Assembly: GCA_026119855.1 (NCBI GenBank)
Contig: JAOWBW010001120.1
Span: forward strand, 310,001-374,000
Direction: 5' to 3'
Source: Campanula takesimana
Lineage: Eukaryota; Streptophyta; Magnoliopsida; Asterales; Campanulaceae
Length of the DNA: 64,000 nucleotides
Shown in pieces: positions 23,067-34,468 of this stretch (positions are counted from its first letter, which is position 1; each line of letters starts with the position of its first letter). The notes under the pieces were generated by a model. It saw only the letters and a list, made by a program, of their open reading frames with translations, did not search any database and was not told the DNA's origin. Made by a program: the position numbers and the translations under genes.

Positions 23067-24467
23067 ATGGCTTCCAATTCTTTTGCTCTTGATGCCAAGG
23101 TTGTTAGTGGGTATGAAAAGGACTTGGGCACTTTTGTGTATTCTTTCAAGACCCATCCCAAGAAGGCCTTCATTAAAGACTTCGGGTTCCGTATTCTTTT
23201 CACTTTGCGGACGTTGAAGCCGGATTGGGATTTGTTGAGAGCTGCCGCGGCTTTCTGGGATTGTGACAGCCATACCTTCAACTTTTCAGCTAATGAAATG
23301 GTGCCTACTGTTGATGATTTCGGGGCCATCCTTGGCATGCCTTTGGCCAGTCGGATTGCTGTCCCTAAATATCACCGTGGTGCCATTGATTCTTGGGTTG
23401 AGTCATTGAATCTCCCTGTTGAGGACGTGAGGAAGATGTTGCACGGTACTGTGATTGACATAACTGAGTTGCCGATGTTCTTCAGTTTACACTCGGAGGA
23501 TCCAGTGGTTCAATCTTTCAAAAGGAATGCCATGGCCGCTTGTCTCTTTAGTGAAGTACTGTTTGTTACACCCTTCGGGACTGCGGATGTGCAGTTGGCT
23601 GAGATTATTTTGCAAGCTAAGGAGCAACAATTTAGTATAATCCCTCTTATTGTAGGGGAGACGTTGCACGGCCTTGATGAGTTACATAGGACGGAAAAGA
23701 TGTGTCGGGGAAGCCCTTTGCTCTTGACCATATGGCTCCGAGAACACTTCAAGATTTATTCTCCGGGTGGTGATTTGTCTCCTTTTGCTGTTCATAGGAG
23801 GAAGTTATTGATCCGGGATTTATCTGAAGATGGTTGGAAGAAATTATTTGCCTCTCGGGTAACCGTCGATATTGAGTGGTGCCCTCCTTCTTGGGGTCTT
23901 CGTCCTTTTGTGGAATGGACTCTTGGTTTTCAGCACGTGGTTGTACCCGGCTTGAGAGATTTGTCATTTTACCAGCTAGAGCGGGTTCTGCGGCAGTTTG
24001 GTCGCCAACAGATAATTCCTTTTCCGAGGGACGGAATGCTTCGTCCAGTTGCTTACATGGGTCTGGACTTCTCGAATGAGCTTCAGCCGGCTTGGGGAGA
24101 TGATCGCAACCGTTGGGCTTTTGCTCCTCTGCATCGGGGGACTGTCTTCCTTCCCGAGATCTACTTGGATTATTTGTTTGGCACCCTTTACCGTGGCATC
24201 ACTTGGGTCGATGTGCTTCGTGCCGAGTTGTTGGGAAAGAGTTTTGAGCCTAGCAGCGCTTTGAGATATAGGGAGGTTGTTGCTGATTCGAGTAACATTC
24301 TTGCTGATCCTTTCGGTACTCCTTTGGATGACTTTTATGCCAAGAGACGTGCCACAACACAGAAGGTTTCGGTGCGTATTAGTGCTCCTCCGTTATCCAA
24401 GAAAAAAGGGACTGAGAGACGATCGGGTGGTCCTTTGAAGGCTAAGAGAAAATTGGATTTTTCTTAG
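23067..24467 (+). CDS. Antisense ORF of element C, plant-mobile-domain/DUF7745-like protein
   Basis: An intact 466-codon frame opposite in direction to the retroelement. The N-terminal half has FRILFTLRTLKPDWDLLRAA, AAFWDCDSHTFNF and NEMVPTVDDFGAILGMP; this 'FWD..T..F...E..PT..D....LG.P' pattern is that of plant mobile domain and DUF7745 proteins. The middle has IIPLIVGETLHGLDELH and GSPLLLTIWLREHF. The end is basic (PLSKKKGTERR, LKAKRKLDF) and looks like a nuclear signal. The start is the first ATG after the TATA-like box; AATAAA-type signals follow near 24578. A homologous but broken copy lies at 43922-45413. Extra antisense ORFs of this kind are known in Tat elements. The biochemical function is unknown; a role in regulating silencing is a guess. 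Confidence 0.5.
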   Translation: MASNSFALDAKVVSGYEKDLGTFVYSFKTHPKKAFIKDFGFRILFTLRTLKPDWDLLRAAAAFWDCDSHTFNFSANEMVPTVDDFGAILGMPLASRIAVPKYHRGAIDSWVESLNLPVEDVRKMLHGTVIDITELPMFFSLHSEDPVVQSFKRNAMAACLFSEVLFVTPFGTADVQLAEIILQAKEQQFSIIPLIVGETLHGLDELHRTEKMCRGSPLLLTIWLREHFKIYSPGGDLSPFAVHRRKLLIRDLSEDGWKKLFASRVTVDIEWCPPSWGLRPFVEWTLGFQHVVVPGLRDLSFYQLERVLRQFGRQQIIPFPRDGMLRPVAYMGLDFSNELQPAWGDDRNRWAFAPLHRGTVFLPEIYLDYLFGTLYRGITWVDVLRAELLGKSFEPSSALRYREVVADSSNILADPFGTPLDDFYAKRRATTQKVSVRISAPPLSKKKGTERRSGGPLKAKRKLDFS

Positions 24468-24877
24468 TACCCTAAGAGATTGCAATTAAATTAGACCACT
24501 TTGTTTTAGGATTTAATATTTTGATGTCTTTTGTTGCTCAATAAATCCGTTGTAATGGCTTGAATAATTCATTGAATGAATAAAAATTGCATCTTGTTAT
24601 TTGAAGTGAATTGGGTATTTTTGATATGTTTTAGACCGCACCCGAAGGTTGCCTACGTTCCTCCAGTTGGGAGGCTCAGGTCTCCGTAGTTCAAACAAAC
24701 AAAGACCATTTTTTATTTTATTTTTTGTGTGCACCCTGTTTTTTGCCTAGACCGCCCTTTTGGGTTTTCAATCTAGCGGGCTTCTTTTTTTTGCACGTGC
24801 TCTAATTTTTGCCTAGGCCGCCCTTGCGGGTTTTCAACCTAGCGAGCGATTTTTTTTTTTTTTATGGTCTTTGTTTA
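24468..24877 (-). other. Spacer with conserved non-coding modules
   Basis: Contains one copy of module 2 (GGTTGCCTACGTTCCTCC ... GAGGCTCAGGTC ... CGTAG, 24640-24690) and two copies of module 1 (GCCTAGACCGCCC...GGGTTTTCAATCTAGCGGGC at about 24746-24781 and GCCTAGGCCGCCC...CAACCTAGCGAGC at about 24812-24847). Both modules recur at the same place in elements D, F and H. The polyadenylation region of the antisense ORF (AATAAA at 24578) is also here. Confidence 0.5.
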
Positions 24878-27800
24878 TTAAGCGTAGAACCTCTTGAGCT
24901 TGTCGAGGTTGACCTCCTTTGGCAGCTGGTCACCATCTAGATCCACGAGCCCGACTGCACCGCCGCTTAGTATCTTTTTGACCACGTACGGACCGATCCA
25001 TCGGGGTCCCCATTTCCCCAGGGGATTCATGGCATTAGGAGGATGTTGTCTTAAGACCAAATCTCCCACATTGATGTTTCGAGGCATTACCTTTTTGTTG
25101 AAAGCTCTTGCCATCCTTTGCTGATACGCCCTTGTGCGTTCGAGTGCTCTTAGCCTTTTCTCGTCGAGTAAGGCTAGCTGTTCATATCGACTTTGCATCC
25201 AGTCGACCTCGTTGACTTGATTCTCGAGGAGGACCCGTAGAGATGGGACTTCAAGTTCGATTGGGAGTACGGCTTCAGAACCATAGACTAACGCATAAGG
25301 AGTTTCTCCTGTTGCTGACCGTATTGATGTGCGGTAGCCCCACAATGCCAATGGTAGCTTCTCGGGCCAATCCCTTCCTGTTGAGGCCATTTTCTTGACG
25401 ATGGTCTCGATGGTCTTATTTGCTGCTTCAACCGCGTCGTTTGCTTGGGGACGGTAAGGAGATGACTTGTGTTTGGTGATCTTGTATTCTACCAAAAGTG
25501 CATCCATTTCCTTCTCAAAGTGAGAGCCATTGTCGAAAATGATTTCATGAGGCACGCCGTATCAGCACATGATATTAATCTTTACAAATTCGGCCACTTT
25601 CTTGGCGTTGAGGGTCCGATAGGCTTGTGCTTCGACCCACTTTGTGAAGTAATCGACGGCCACTAGGACGAATGACTGCCCATTGCTTCCGGCAGGATGG
25701 ACTTTACCGATGATGTCTATCCCCCAACAAGAGAAAGGCCAAGATGTGACCATGTTGTAAAGTTGCGAGGGTGGAGCATGTTTCAGATTAGCATGGAATT
25801 GGCACTTGGCACACCTTTTGACTTTCTCGATACAGTCTCGTTCCATAGTGCTCCAATAGTAACCAATGCGGAGTATCTTCTTGACTAGCATAAACCCATT
25901 CATGTGGGGTCCACACTCTCCTTCGTGCACTTCACACATTATTTCTTGAGCTTCGGCCTCATTGGCGCATAAGAGATTGATCCCGTCGTGGTGTCTTTTG
26001 TAGACTCGGTCCCCAATCAGTACGTACCGAGAGGCTAGCCTTTGCAGAGCCGCTTGAGACTTCTTATTGCTATTCTCGGGATAAATTCCATCTTTGAGGA
26101 AATTCATGATATCCGAATACCACGGGGAGTTTGTTTGAACCTCGTCGATCTCGATACTCATGCAGTACGCCGGACTGTTCCTTCGGGCAATTTTGAAAGG
26201 CTTCACCATTTTCCCTTTGGGCATTTCGACTAATGAAGTTATGGTGGCCAGTGCATCGGCGAAGTGATTTTTATCCCTTGGCAGGTAGTTGAAAGTGATC
26301 TCTTGGAATTGTTCAACCAATTCTTCAAGGTGCTGACCATACTGTTGGAGGGTCGGGTCTTGGATTCGCCATTTACCCGATTGCTGATTGATAAGGAAGA
26401 AAGAGTCACCGAATACTTCCAATTCCGTGACGTTTCTTTCGAGAGCTGCTTCGAGCCCTGCTATGCATGCTTCGTACTCGGCAATGTTGTTGGTAGCTTC
26501 GAATTCCAGACGGACGGCAATGGGAGTGTAGATGTCTTTTGGATCGACAAGCAATACTCCTATACCAAAACCGTGCTTATTGGCGGCGCCATCGAAAAAA
26601 AGTTGCCACTTATTTTCCTCGGTTGTAGTACAAATTAAATGCTCGTCGGGGAACTGTACGTCTTCCCCCTTCACTTCGTCACACGGGAATTCGGCAAGCT
26701 GGTCACTGAACACTTTCCCCCTGACGGATTTTAGTGTGACGTAAGTGATATCATAGCCGGCGAGCATGAAGTACCATTTGGCTATTCTTGTTGACATAAA
26801 AGGCTTCTCGAATATGTAGCGTAGTGGGTCCACCTTTGCTACTAGCTTGATCGGAAAAGATTCCATATAGTGTTTGAGCTTTTGAGTGACCCAAACTAAT
26901 GCTGCACATGACTTCTCTAAGACAGAGTAGTTCTTTTCGCCTCCTTGGAATCGGCGACTGACAAAATAAATGGTATTTTCCTTTGTGGACTCTCATTGCT
27001 CTTGTGCTAACATAGCCCCTAGGGCTTCATCATTGACAGTGAGATAGAGCAAAAGAGGCTTCTCCTTGTGCGGCGGAACTAGAACAGGAGGGCACGTCAA
27101 GTAATACTTCACTCGGTCGAAGGCTTCTTGGCACGCGTCGGTCCATTCTAGAGCCACATTTTTCTTGAGTAGCTTGAAGATTGGCTCGCACATGGAAGTG
27201 AGTTGGTGCACAAACCGACTGATGTATTGCAGTCTGCCCATGAAACCTTTGATCTCTTTCTGCGTCTTTGGAGGAGGCATGTCAATGATTGCCTTGATTT
27301 TGGAGGGATCTACTTCAATTCCCCTTTCAGTGACCATATAACCAAGGACTTTGCCTCGGATAACCCCGAACGTGCACTTTGCAGGGTTGAGCCTCATCTT
27401 GTGTTGACGAAGCCTTTCGAAGAACTTGCGGAGATCGGTTAAATGTTGACAATCGGTCCCTTTGGAGTAAATGATCATGTCGTCCACATAGACTTCGATT
27501 TCTTTGTGAAACATATCGTGGAACAAGTCTGTCACGGCTCTTTGGTAGGAATCCCCAGCGTTTCTTAGCCCAAATGGCATGACTGTGTAGCAAAAGGTAC
27601 CCCACGGTGTTGTGAAGGCTGTCTTATGTTGATCTTCCTCGGCCATGAGAATCTGATTGTACCCAGCGAACCCATCCACGAATGAACGAACCTCGTAGGC
27701 AGCAGTGGAGTCGACCAACATGTCGATATTAGGGAGTGGAAAATCATCTTTCGGGGAAGCTTTGTTCAAATCCCGGAAGTCCACACAAACTCGAACCTTG

Positions 27801-27879
27801 CCGTTTGCCTTTCTGACCGTCACGATGTTGGCTAACCATGTCGGATACTCGATGACCTTGATGAAACCCACACTGAGGA
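24878..27879 (-). pseudogene. Element C pol: RT, two RNases H, integrase, broken by stops
   Basis: Read from 27879 down: RT starts within 'SVGFIKVIEYPTWLAN', with VCVDFRDLNKASPKDD, the palm YVDDMIIYSKG and MGRLQYISRFV. RNase H follows, with SVLEKSCAALVW and the archaeal-type RNase H LFFDGAANKHGFGIGVLLV and YEACIAGLEAALERN. Integrase has the zinc finger (HEGECGPHMNGF...CAKCQ) and core (WGIDIIG, FDNGSHF, AVEAANKTI, so both visible Asp and the Glu remain). It ends VNLDKLKRFYA at 24878. In-frame TGA codons interrupt it at 26993-26995 and at about 25559-25561; at the second, the intact relative at 58.1 kb has CGA, so this is a C-to-T change. RT is separated from its N-terminal part by the solo LTR. 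Confidence 0.5.
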
Positions 27880-28968
27880 TGACATGCCCCAAGTCCTGGG
27901 ATCCCCTAATAGAACCTCGAACCTGGTGCGCGTAACTAACAAGAAACAAGAAACTAACGGGAAACAGGAACAATACCTGTTAAAAACAAAACTGACATGA
28001 TATGTATACTCAAGAGTAGGGAGCTAAGATAGCTCACACGAGTTCTAGACCAAGAAATTTAAAACCAAACAAGGTTACATACAGAGGAAGACATGCCTAG
28101 CAAATAAGCTGGCATCAAGAACTGTCTAGGGACAACAAATACTACCCCAATACAAGCCCAGAGTTTATTAACTCATACAAGATCGTCCTTACCAAAATAT
28201 AAAAGGACACTAACTTCAAACAAGAATATCCTGCTGAGTAAATTCCCAGCTAAGTCGAGCCTCACTGCGTACTATCCCCTGTTTTCCTGGGGGGGGGAAA
28301 CAATTAAACAAATAAAGGGTGAGATAAATCTCAGTAAGCTATTAACATGCAACTATATGTCATGTTATCATGCAATACAAGTAGATACTCAACTAAACAT
28401 ATATCAAGTATCATCAAGTAACAAGTATAGGAGAGGCTAAGCCAACCCAACAAGTAATCAAGCTCAAGAAATGATCAGGTAACAAGTAGTCAAGTAGTGC
28501 GAGAGGCTAGACCAGCTCACAAGATGCACATAGGCCTATCACGCATTGTACCTGAATCCTTCCTTATTCCTCCCAAGAATACCATTTGTTGTCGATGCTT
28601 TTCTAGCTGAGGACAACCAAGAACAAGAACAAGAACTGCTGTGCAGTATATAAGAAGACCTGGTAACCAGTGTCATCCACAAGAACAAGATCCACGTGGT
28701 GTTCAAGACAGGAGTTAGCATTCACTTAGGTCAGGCTTATTGCTCCAACCAAGGAAGTTATGCCCTTACTATGGCCGGTAGTAAGGGGTCAGGCGGAAAT
28801 ACATAGGCACCCGATTGTCACTTAAACCCGAGCTCTCGCGACAAGCGTGAACCTATATATTTTCGAACAAGCAAGGAGAACCAGCTGGACTCACACAAGA
28901 ATGCACAAGTAGATGTTTACTTGAACTACGAGAACAGAACTCAGTCCCTTATTAGTGGACTATTCTTT

Positions 28969-29120
28969 ATGCACCATATAATCATGTATCATGTGCTCAC
29001 GAGAATATGCACCATGTAATTATGTATCATGTGCTCACGAGAATATGCACCATGTAATTATGTATCATGTGCTCACGAGAATATGCACCATGTAATTATG
29101 TATCATGTGCTTACGAGAAT
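28969..29120. repeat. Tandem repeat, four units of 38 bp
   Basis: Unit ATGCACCATGTAATTATGTA followed by TCATGTGCTCACGAGAAT; the first unit differs at two positions. Within the solo LTR. Confidence 0.5.
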
Positions 29121-29689
29121 TCAAGTACACGTACGCAATTATTGCGAATATAAACCAAGATAACACTGGCACATAAGGTGTCCATGTAACACGATCAATC
29201 CAAGTAAGAGTCCATTAATAACAGACTTCAGTCAAGTAGTAGGGTATATCACTTTGTCACATGCCAAGTTTGCACGTACATATTTATGTCACGTTTAACA
29301 AATTAAAGTGTCTATCACGATACCCTTACTATCAAGTAGAGCCCAATACCTTAGACTCTAAACACGTAATAGAATAGGTCACATCATACCTAGTCACAGT
29401 CATATCTCACGTATATGTATCGTTAATAATCGAATACATTTTCTAACACATATTGTGTTCTGTAGTTACTCTTATTAACTTAAATCGTAGTATTCACGAT
29501 TATATGAATGATCTTCATATTACACTAGTCCTTATTTTCTTTAGGAACTCATGCCATGTATCAAATAATCAAGAAGCTACATTCTATCAAGTAGCTACAT
29601 GCAAGATTTGCATATACACATCAATAATCTTTCAAGTTTATTACCATACTCATGTAATGGTTTCAAGACATTGAAGACTTTCAAGACAA

Positions 29690-30450
29690 TCAAGACAGTC
29701 AAGACTTTTACAAGATTTTATCATCTTGTGTCCAAGTTCTCAATCCATTTTCTTGGATGGTTAAACATGTAAAAGAGTTAATTAACTTATACTTAAGTTA
29801 TCAATCCAACTCTTTGGTTATTTAAGACAAGTACAAGATTTACTCATCTTATATTCACGTTTTAATTAAGAAGATGAGCTATACATCTCCCAATCAAGTT
29901 CACGATCCTATTCCTAGGATATTCAAGCTCAAGACATTAGTTGGTGTCCTTTAGGTACACAAACTTTAGCTACGAGAGGGGAGACTAATCCAAGATTCGT
30001 GGACTAGCTCAACGGAAAACAAGCTTCAAGTAATCAAGAAGTCACATTGTTATCAAGCAACTATGTGCGATGTTTGCACATACAAGTCAAGAATATTCTT
30101 ATTCACGTTAATGCTTGTTCTGAGCACTTTCGAGTTTACACCTTACCCATATATTGGTGTCAAGGCATATACAAGATTTATTAATCTTATATTCATGTTT
30201 TAATCCCTTTTCTTTGGATGTTCAAGTCATGTACAAGATTTTATTGTCTTATACTTCAAGTTTTATTCCAATCTTTGGACATTCAATCATGTATAAGAGT
30301 TATACACTTTACTCTTACCAATTCTCAATCCTATTCTTAGGATGTTCAAGTTAAAAACATTGTTTTATACCCCTAAGGTACACAAGACGTTGATTTCCAG
30401 ACACATAAGAGCATTCATACTCTTATACTCAAGTTCAATGTCTTAAAAAC
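29690..30450. repeat. Degenerate tandem repeat of about 65-75 bp
   Basis: Recurring words 'TACAAGATTT', 'CTTATATTCA(C/T)GTT', 'AATCC..TTCTTTGGAT' and 'TTCAAG' at intervals of about 65-75 bp indicate an old, diverged tandem array inside the solo LTR. Confidence 0.5.
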
Positions 30451-30610
30451 ACCTATCTAGGTGCTCTATACAATCACTTTAAAACCTCATTAATTTATTC
30501 TTTGAATAGCCCTTTGAGTCTAAGTTATTCAGTTTCTTTCGGATCTTGATTCCGACTTTTTATAGAAAGTTATGAAGGAAACAATTCAAGAAGAACATCA
30601 GATTTCAGGT

Positions 30611-30979
30611 GGCACGACCGTGCACACCAAAGAGCACGACCGTGCTAATCACCTTGGCACGACCGTGTGCGCAAAAGTGGCACGACCGTGCTATCAAGGT
30701 CGAGAGGTTTTCACACAAAACTCATTCGGCACGACCGTGCCCATTCAGGTGGCACGACCGTGCACACCAAAGAGCACGACCGTGCTAATCACCTTGGCAC
30801 GACCGTGTGCGCAAAAGTGGCACGACCGTGCTATCAAGGTCGAGAGGTTTTCACACAAAACTCATTTTCGGCACGACCGTGCCCATAAAAGGCGCACGAC
30901 CGTGCTAACACTGTCGAGGAAATTTGCCTAAAGGTGATATTGGCACGACCGGGCCAAATAAAGGCGCACGACCGTGCGG
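30611..30979. repeat. Array of 13 GCACGACCGTGC near-palindromes
   Basis: Thirteen copies of (G)GCACGACCGTG(C), one altered to GCACGACCGGGCC, spaced 15-40 bp apart. A block of about 140 bp (30611-30750) is duplicated at 30751-30880. In the sense of the LTR (minus) the array lies about 50-415 bp upstream of the TATA box at 30557-30564, that is in U3. Confidence 0.5.
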
Positions 30980-31024
30980 TACAAATCTTGGCCCTTTTCC
31001 CCTGAATTCAAGTTTCATTAATTC

Positions 31025-31430
31025 TCCGTCCCACACGTAGGAGTAACATTTAACTAACACTCCTAACATTCTCAGGAGTATACTAACAAGTTTAGAACTC
31101 ATATTTCAAGCCCAATTCATTTCTTTTACCGTCCCATAAATAATAGGACAATTTCCTTTTATTCCACTTAAATATTTCACCGTCCCAAAAGTATAAGTAC
31201 AATTTTATATTATACTAATATACCCATTTAGAGATACTTCCATTCATTTCCCCGTACCACAAATAATGGTATAATTTTTTTAATAATATTTAAATCAAGT
31301 TACTATTTTACCGTCTCACGAATAGGAGTATAATTTCCTAATATATATGTTTGCAAACCCATTTGGAATTTAGGTTCAAGTTCTCTGTTCTGAACTAATA
31401 TAGAAATACTCCCTTCGTACCAATTTTACA
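31025..31430. repeat. Array of Stowaway-end-like motifs
   Basis: Six spaced copies of a motif like ACCGTCCCATAAATAATAGG followed by A/T-rich sequence, at intervals of about 55-75 bp (starts near 31028, 31128, 31180, 31251, 31309, 31410). They resemble the CCGTCCC terminal repeat of Stowaway elements, but all face the same way, so they are not one element. Confidence 0.5.
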
Positions 31431-31973
31431 AGTATCACAAAAATTGCCCAAAACACAATTTTAACAAGAACAAGTAGCGGGAATAACATATATGCATGTT
31501 ATTACAAGTAAGGGGAGTCAATAACTTACCTAGTCAAAAATCAAGTTGACCCAAATAAATTTCTGTTCGGCAGGAAACGCTCTATTCAACGCCACGAATA
31601 TTTATCCGGATCAGAATCACGAACAGAGGAGTAATAATCGCGAGGAGTCGAGAATAGAAGAAATTTCTACTCCTAACTTTAGAACAGAGAAAGTACGAGA
31701 AGAAGTAATTTTGGGAATATGCTTCTGAGAAGCAAACCCACTTGATATACATGCCACTTTCAAAGAATTGCAACTAGGCCCCTCAAGTTTCACTAATTAC
31801 AAAAAGGCCCCTAAACTTCCAACTTTGACATTTAACCACCTTAATTTTCTAAAGTAATTAAATAATTAACTCAAATAAAATAGCATATAATTATGCTAGC
31901 CAAGAATTTAACAAGCAAGTCAAAATTTAACAAATAAGTCAAATATTTAACGAAATTAAGGATGGGCATTACA

Positions 31974-34468
31974 GAGGAGCTTCTCGATCTCTTCTTTGAC
32001 TTGCAGAGACCATTCTGGCTTGATCTTTCTGAGCTTCTGTTTTACCGGCTTGGCATCTTCTTCTGATCGGAATTCTGTGCTCTGCTACCTTTCTGTCCAA
32101 ACCCGGCATGTCTTTGTATGACCATGCGAACACATCCACAAACTCCCGTAGTAGTGCAGTCAATCTGTCTCTGTCGTCTCCCTTGAAGAAGCTTCCGATC
32201 TTAGTTTCTCTTGGCTCTTCTTCGGTACCCAGATTAACAACATGCAATTCTTCGTCAGCCTCTGGACCATTTTCACCACGACTACGGACTTGTTGAGCAA
32301 GTTCATTAAGAATGTTGTGTTTTCGTGGTCTATTTCATCATAATTTGAATCGTTATTAACTTGTTCGTTAAGTTCATTATTAGTTAATTCATCATTTATG
32401 ATGTTTGCAATCTCAGGGTACTCAGAAATATCAAATTTTTCATTAGCAAAGAAAGGAAACACACGCTCGGCTATGGCCTCCAAATCCTCTGGGTGAGGGT
32501 ATTAGAGACACTCTCGGACTCAAAAGTAAGTATGAGCCGCTCTTCCTTTGTGGCTGTGCGGGGTATGCAACCCATTTCTTGGACTAAGAATTCCTCGGAT
32601 ACCACGGGTCCTTTCGTAGAATACCAATTGTTGATCGGCTCGGAGCTTGGCGGGATATCTCACTGATAGTCTCATTCATGATGACGGTGTCATCGATGGC
32701 GTTTGACTTGGCATTCATTCATTATGGCAAGCTCTTCGAACATGGAGGATAAATCTATCGGTTCTTCCCCCACGATGATTTCTGTCTCGGACTCTATAGT
32801 CACCTTCCTTCCCCACCATTCACGGGGCGACATGGGAGTTGGTTCCCTTTCGGATTTCTGGATCTCACAATCGGAGAAGATTTCGAGACGGGATTTTTGA
32901 CACCCTTATTGTTAACCCACGGCTCGGGAAAGATCATGTATGGAACGTCTTCCCCTTGGCGGACAAAATAGCCATTCAACGTCTTGCGGTAAGGCCTTAG
33001 ATTAGGGACCTCATAACGACGGCCTTCTTTACGAGCTTGGGCTTTTCCACTCTTGATCGCTTGCTCTTGTTTCAAGTCTTCTTTGGAAGGCTCGTACCCC
33101 AAACCGAATGTGTTCTTGACAAATAGGACTTGCACAGGATGTAGGATTCCTTGTTGATATTCCCTAGGCCTAAACCAGGGAAGTAGTCCATATTCCTCAT
33201 CATGTGGAGGACTTTGTGATTGCTGGGGGTCCATGATCCGTTTCCCCTTTCTTTGTCAATGGCGTTGATTGAGACGCCGGAGAGAGTGGAGTCTGGTAAA
33301 CCATGCTGAACTTGGTGGACGGGCTCACCTTTTCTGTGGATAGTGACGTTTTCGGCCATGACGGTCACTATTTTATCACCATTTCGGATCTTGACACATT
33401 GATGGAGAGTTGACGGGACGGCATTAGAACTGTGAATCCATGGTTCGACCCAAAAGCAAGTTGAACGAGGCGGGATGTCAAGCACTTGGAATGGACGGAC
33501 ATGACCATGCTCCCAAACTCAATGTCTACTTCGATCATGCCCATGATTGTACGGGCGGTGCTGTCATAACCTCGGATTACTTGAGTAGAAGGCTTCAAAT
33601 CGGAATCCTTAAGCCCCAGTATGCCCATGATTCGGCTAGGCATGAGGTTGAGTGCGAACCGCCGTCCACTAAGACTCTTGAGATGGGCCTCCCCTTGCTC
33701 GTACCTGAGGTAAATAGCCTCGTTGTGGTCGGAACCAAATGGTGGAAGGTCCATATCGGCAAAGGTGATGACGTTGCCAAAATGAATGTGACCGATCATT
33801 GCCGTGAGGTCCTCGGGAGTAGTATCGGGAGAAACTGATGTATCATCGAGATTGCGGATGACAAGATCTCGGTGTTTCTTTGAGGATGCAATGAGGTCCC
33901 AAATGAGATGTTGGTGAGTTTTCTTGAGTTGGACAAGTAGAGGATCTTTGGGAGTTTTCGCGAACTTGCGGCCTTTGAGAGAGGAGCTTGGTACGGAAGT
34001 GGGAAGGGTTGCTTGCTATGACTCGACCGGATCGAGTTAGCATATTGACGTTCCCATCTTGCTTCTTTTTCCTATTCTCTAGTACTTCCCTCATTACCTC
34101 ATCGTAAGTACAACATAACAAGAATTGTCAAGTTTATTCATAACATTGGGGGCCCCATTCACAATTGGGATTGAATGGGTGGTCCCTCGAGTTCTCCTAT
34201 CTCTATTACATTGACATGTTCGCCATTAGTCACTACAAATTCTTTCTTGTCTATGAGATCTTGAATGACATTGCGGAGAACGAAGCATTCCTCGGTGGTG
34301 TGGCCACTATATTAGTGGTAGCCACAATATTTGTGGTGAGCATGATTGGGGTTGACCGTCTTAGGTTGGTACCCTTGTACGGGTGTGACTTGGCCCTTTG
34401 CTTTGAGGACTTCGAACACTTCGGTTTGAGTCATGCCTTGGAGAGGCGTGTAGACACGGTCATTTCGA
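31974..34468 (-). pseudogene. Element C gag C terminus, protease and RT N terminus, decayed
   Basis: Read from 34468 down: gag end NDRVYTPLQGMTQTEVFEVL and NPNHAHHKYCGYH; gag-protease linker TYDEVMREVLENRKKKQDG and MLTRSGRVIASNP; protease region GHIHFGNVITFADMDLPPFG and LNLMPSRIMGILGLKDSDLK, where the active-site 'VDGGS' is out of frame; FGLGYEPSKEDLKQEQ; and the pre-RT/RT start VFAWSYKDMPGLDRKVAEHR. A frameshift near 32060 puts 'KPVKQKL' type RT sequence in another frame. Multiple frameshifts and stops elsewhere. The missing N terminus of gag, the leader and the 5' LTR would lie in the gap. The better-preserved relative is at 61765-63822. Confidence 0.5.

Larger units (their letters stand above)
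27880..31973 (-). mobile_element. Solo LTR of about 4.1 kb, probably chromovirus (Tekay/Del type)
   Basis: In the minus sense it begins TGTAATGCCCATCC and ends GGGGCATGTCA, with TG...CA termini. It is flanked by the 5-bp direct repeat TCCTC (complements of 27875-27879 and 31974-31978) inside the RT gene of element C. No gag or pol coding sequence and no second LTR copy is visible inside. A start of TGTAATNCCC is common in chromovirus LTRs, hence the tentative lineage. The TATA box is the complement of 30557-30564. The interior holds four separate tandem arrays. Confidence 0.5.
20753..34468 (-). mobile_element. Gypsy element C, Tat lineage, with antisense ORF; 5' end lost in gap
   Basis: Order from the 3' end: LTR (20753-21748), tandem-repeat region, antisense ORF (23067-24467), spacer modules, integrase, archaeal-type RNase H, RNase H, RT, protease, gag C terminus, then the N gap. 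A second RNase H between RT and integrase, an ORF in antisense between pol and the 3' LTR, and a hypervariable 3' region are known marks of the Tat lineage. It sits in the RT gene of copia B and is itself split by a 4.1 kb solo LTR. Confidence 0.5.

Noticed and set aside
23039..23338. Minus-strand frames opposite the antisense ORF
   Set aside because: Shadows of the well-supported 466-codon plus-strand frame.
30572..30931. 119-codon frame over the GCACGACCGTGC array
   Set aside because: Repeat translation only; lies in the U3 of a solo LTR.
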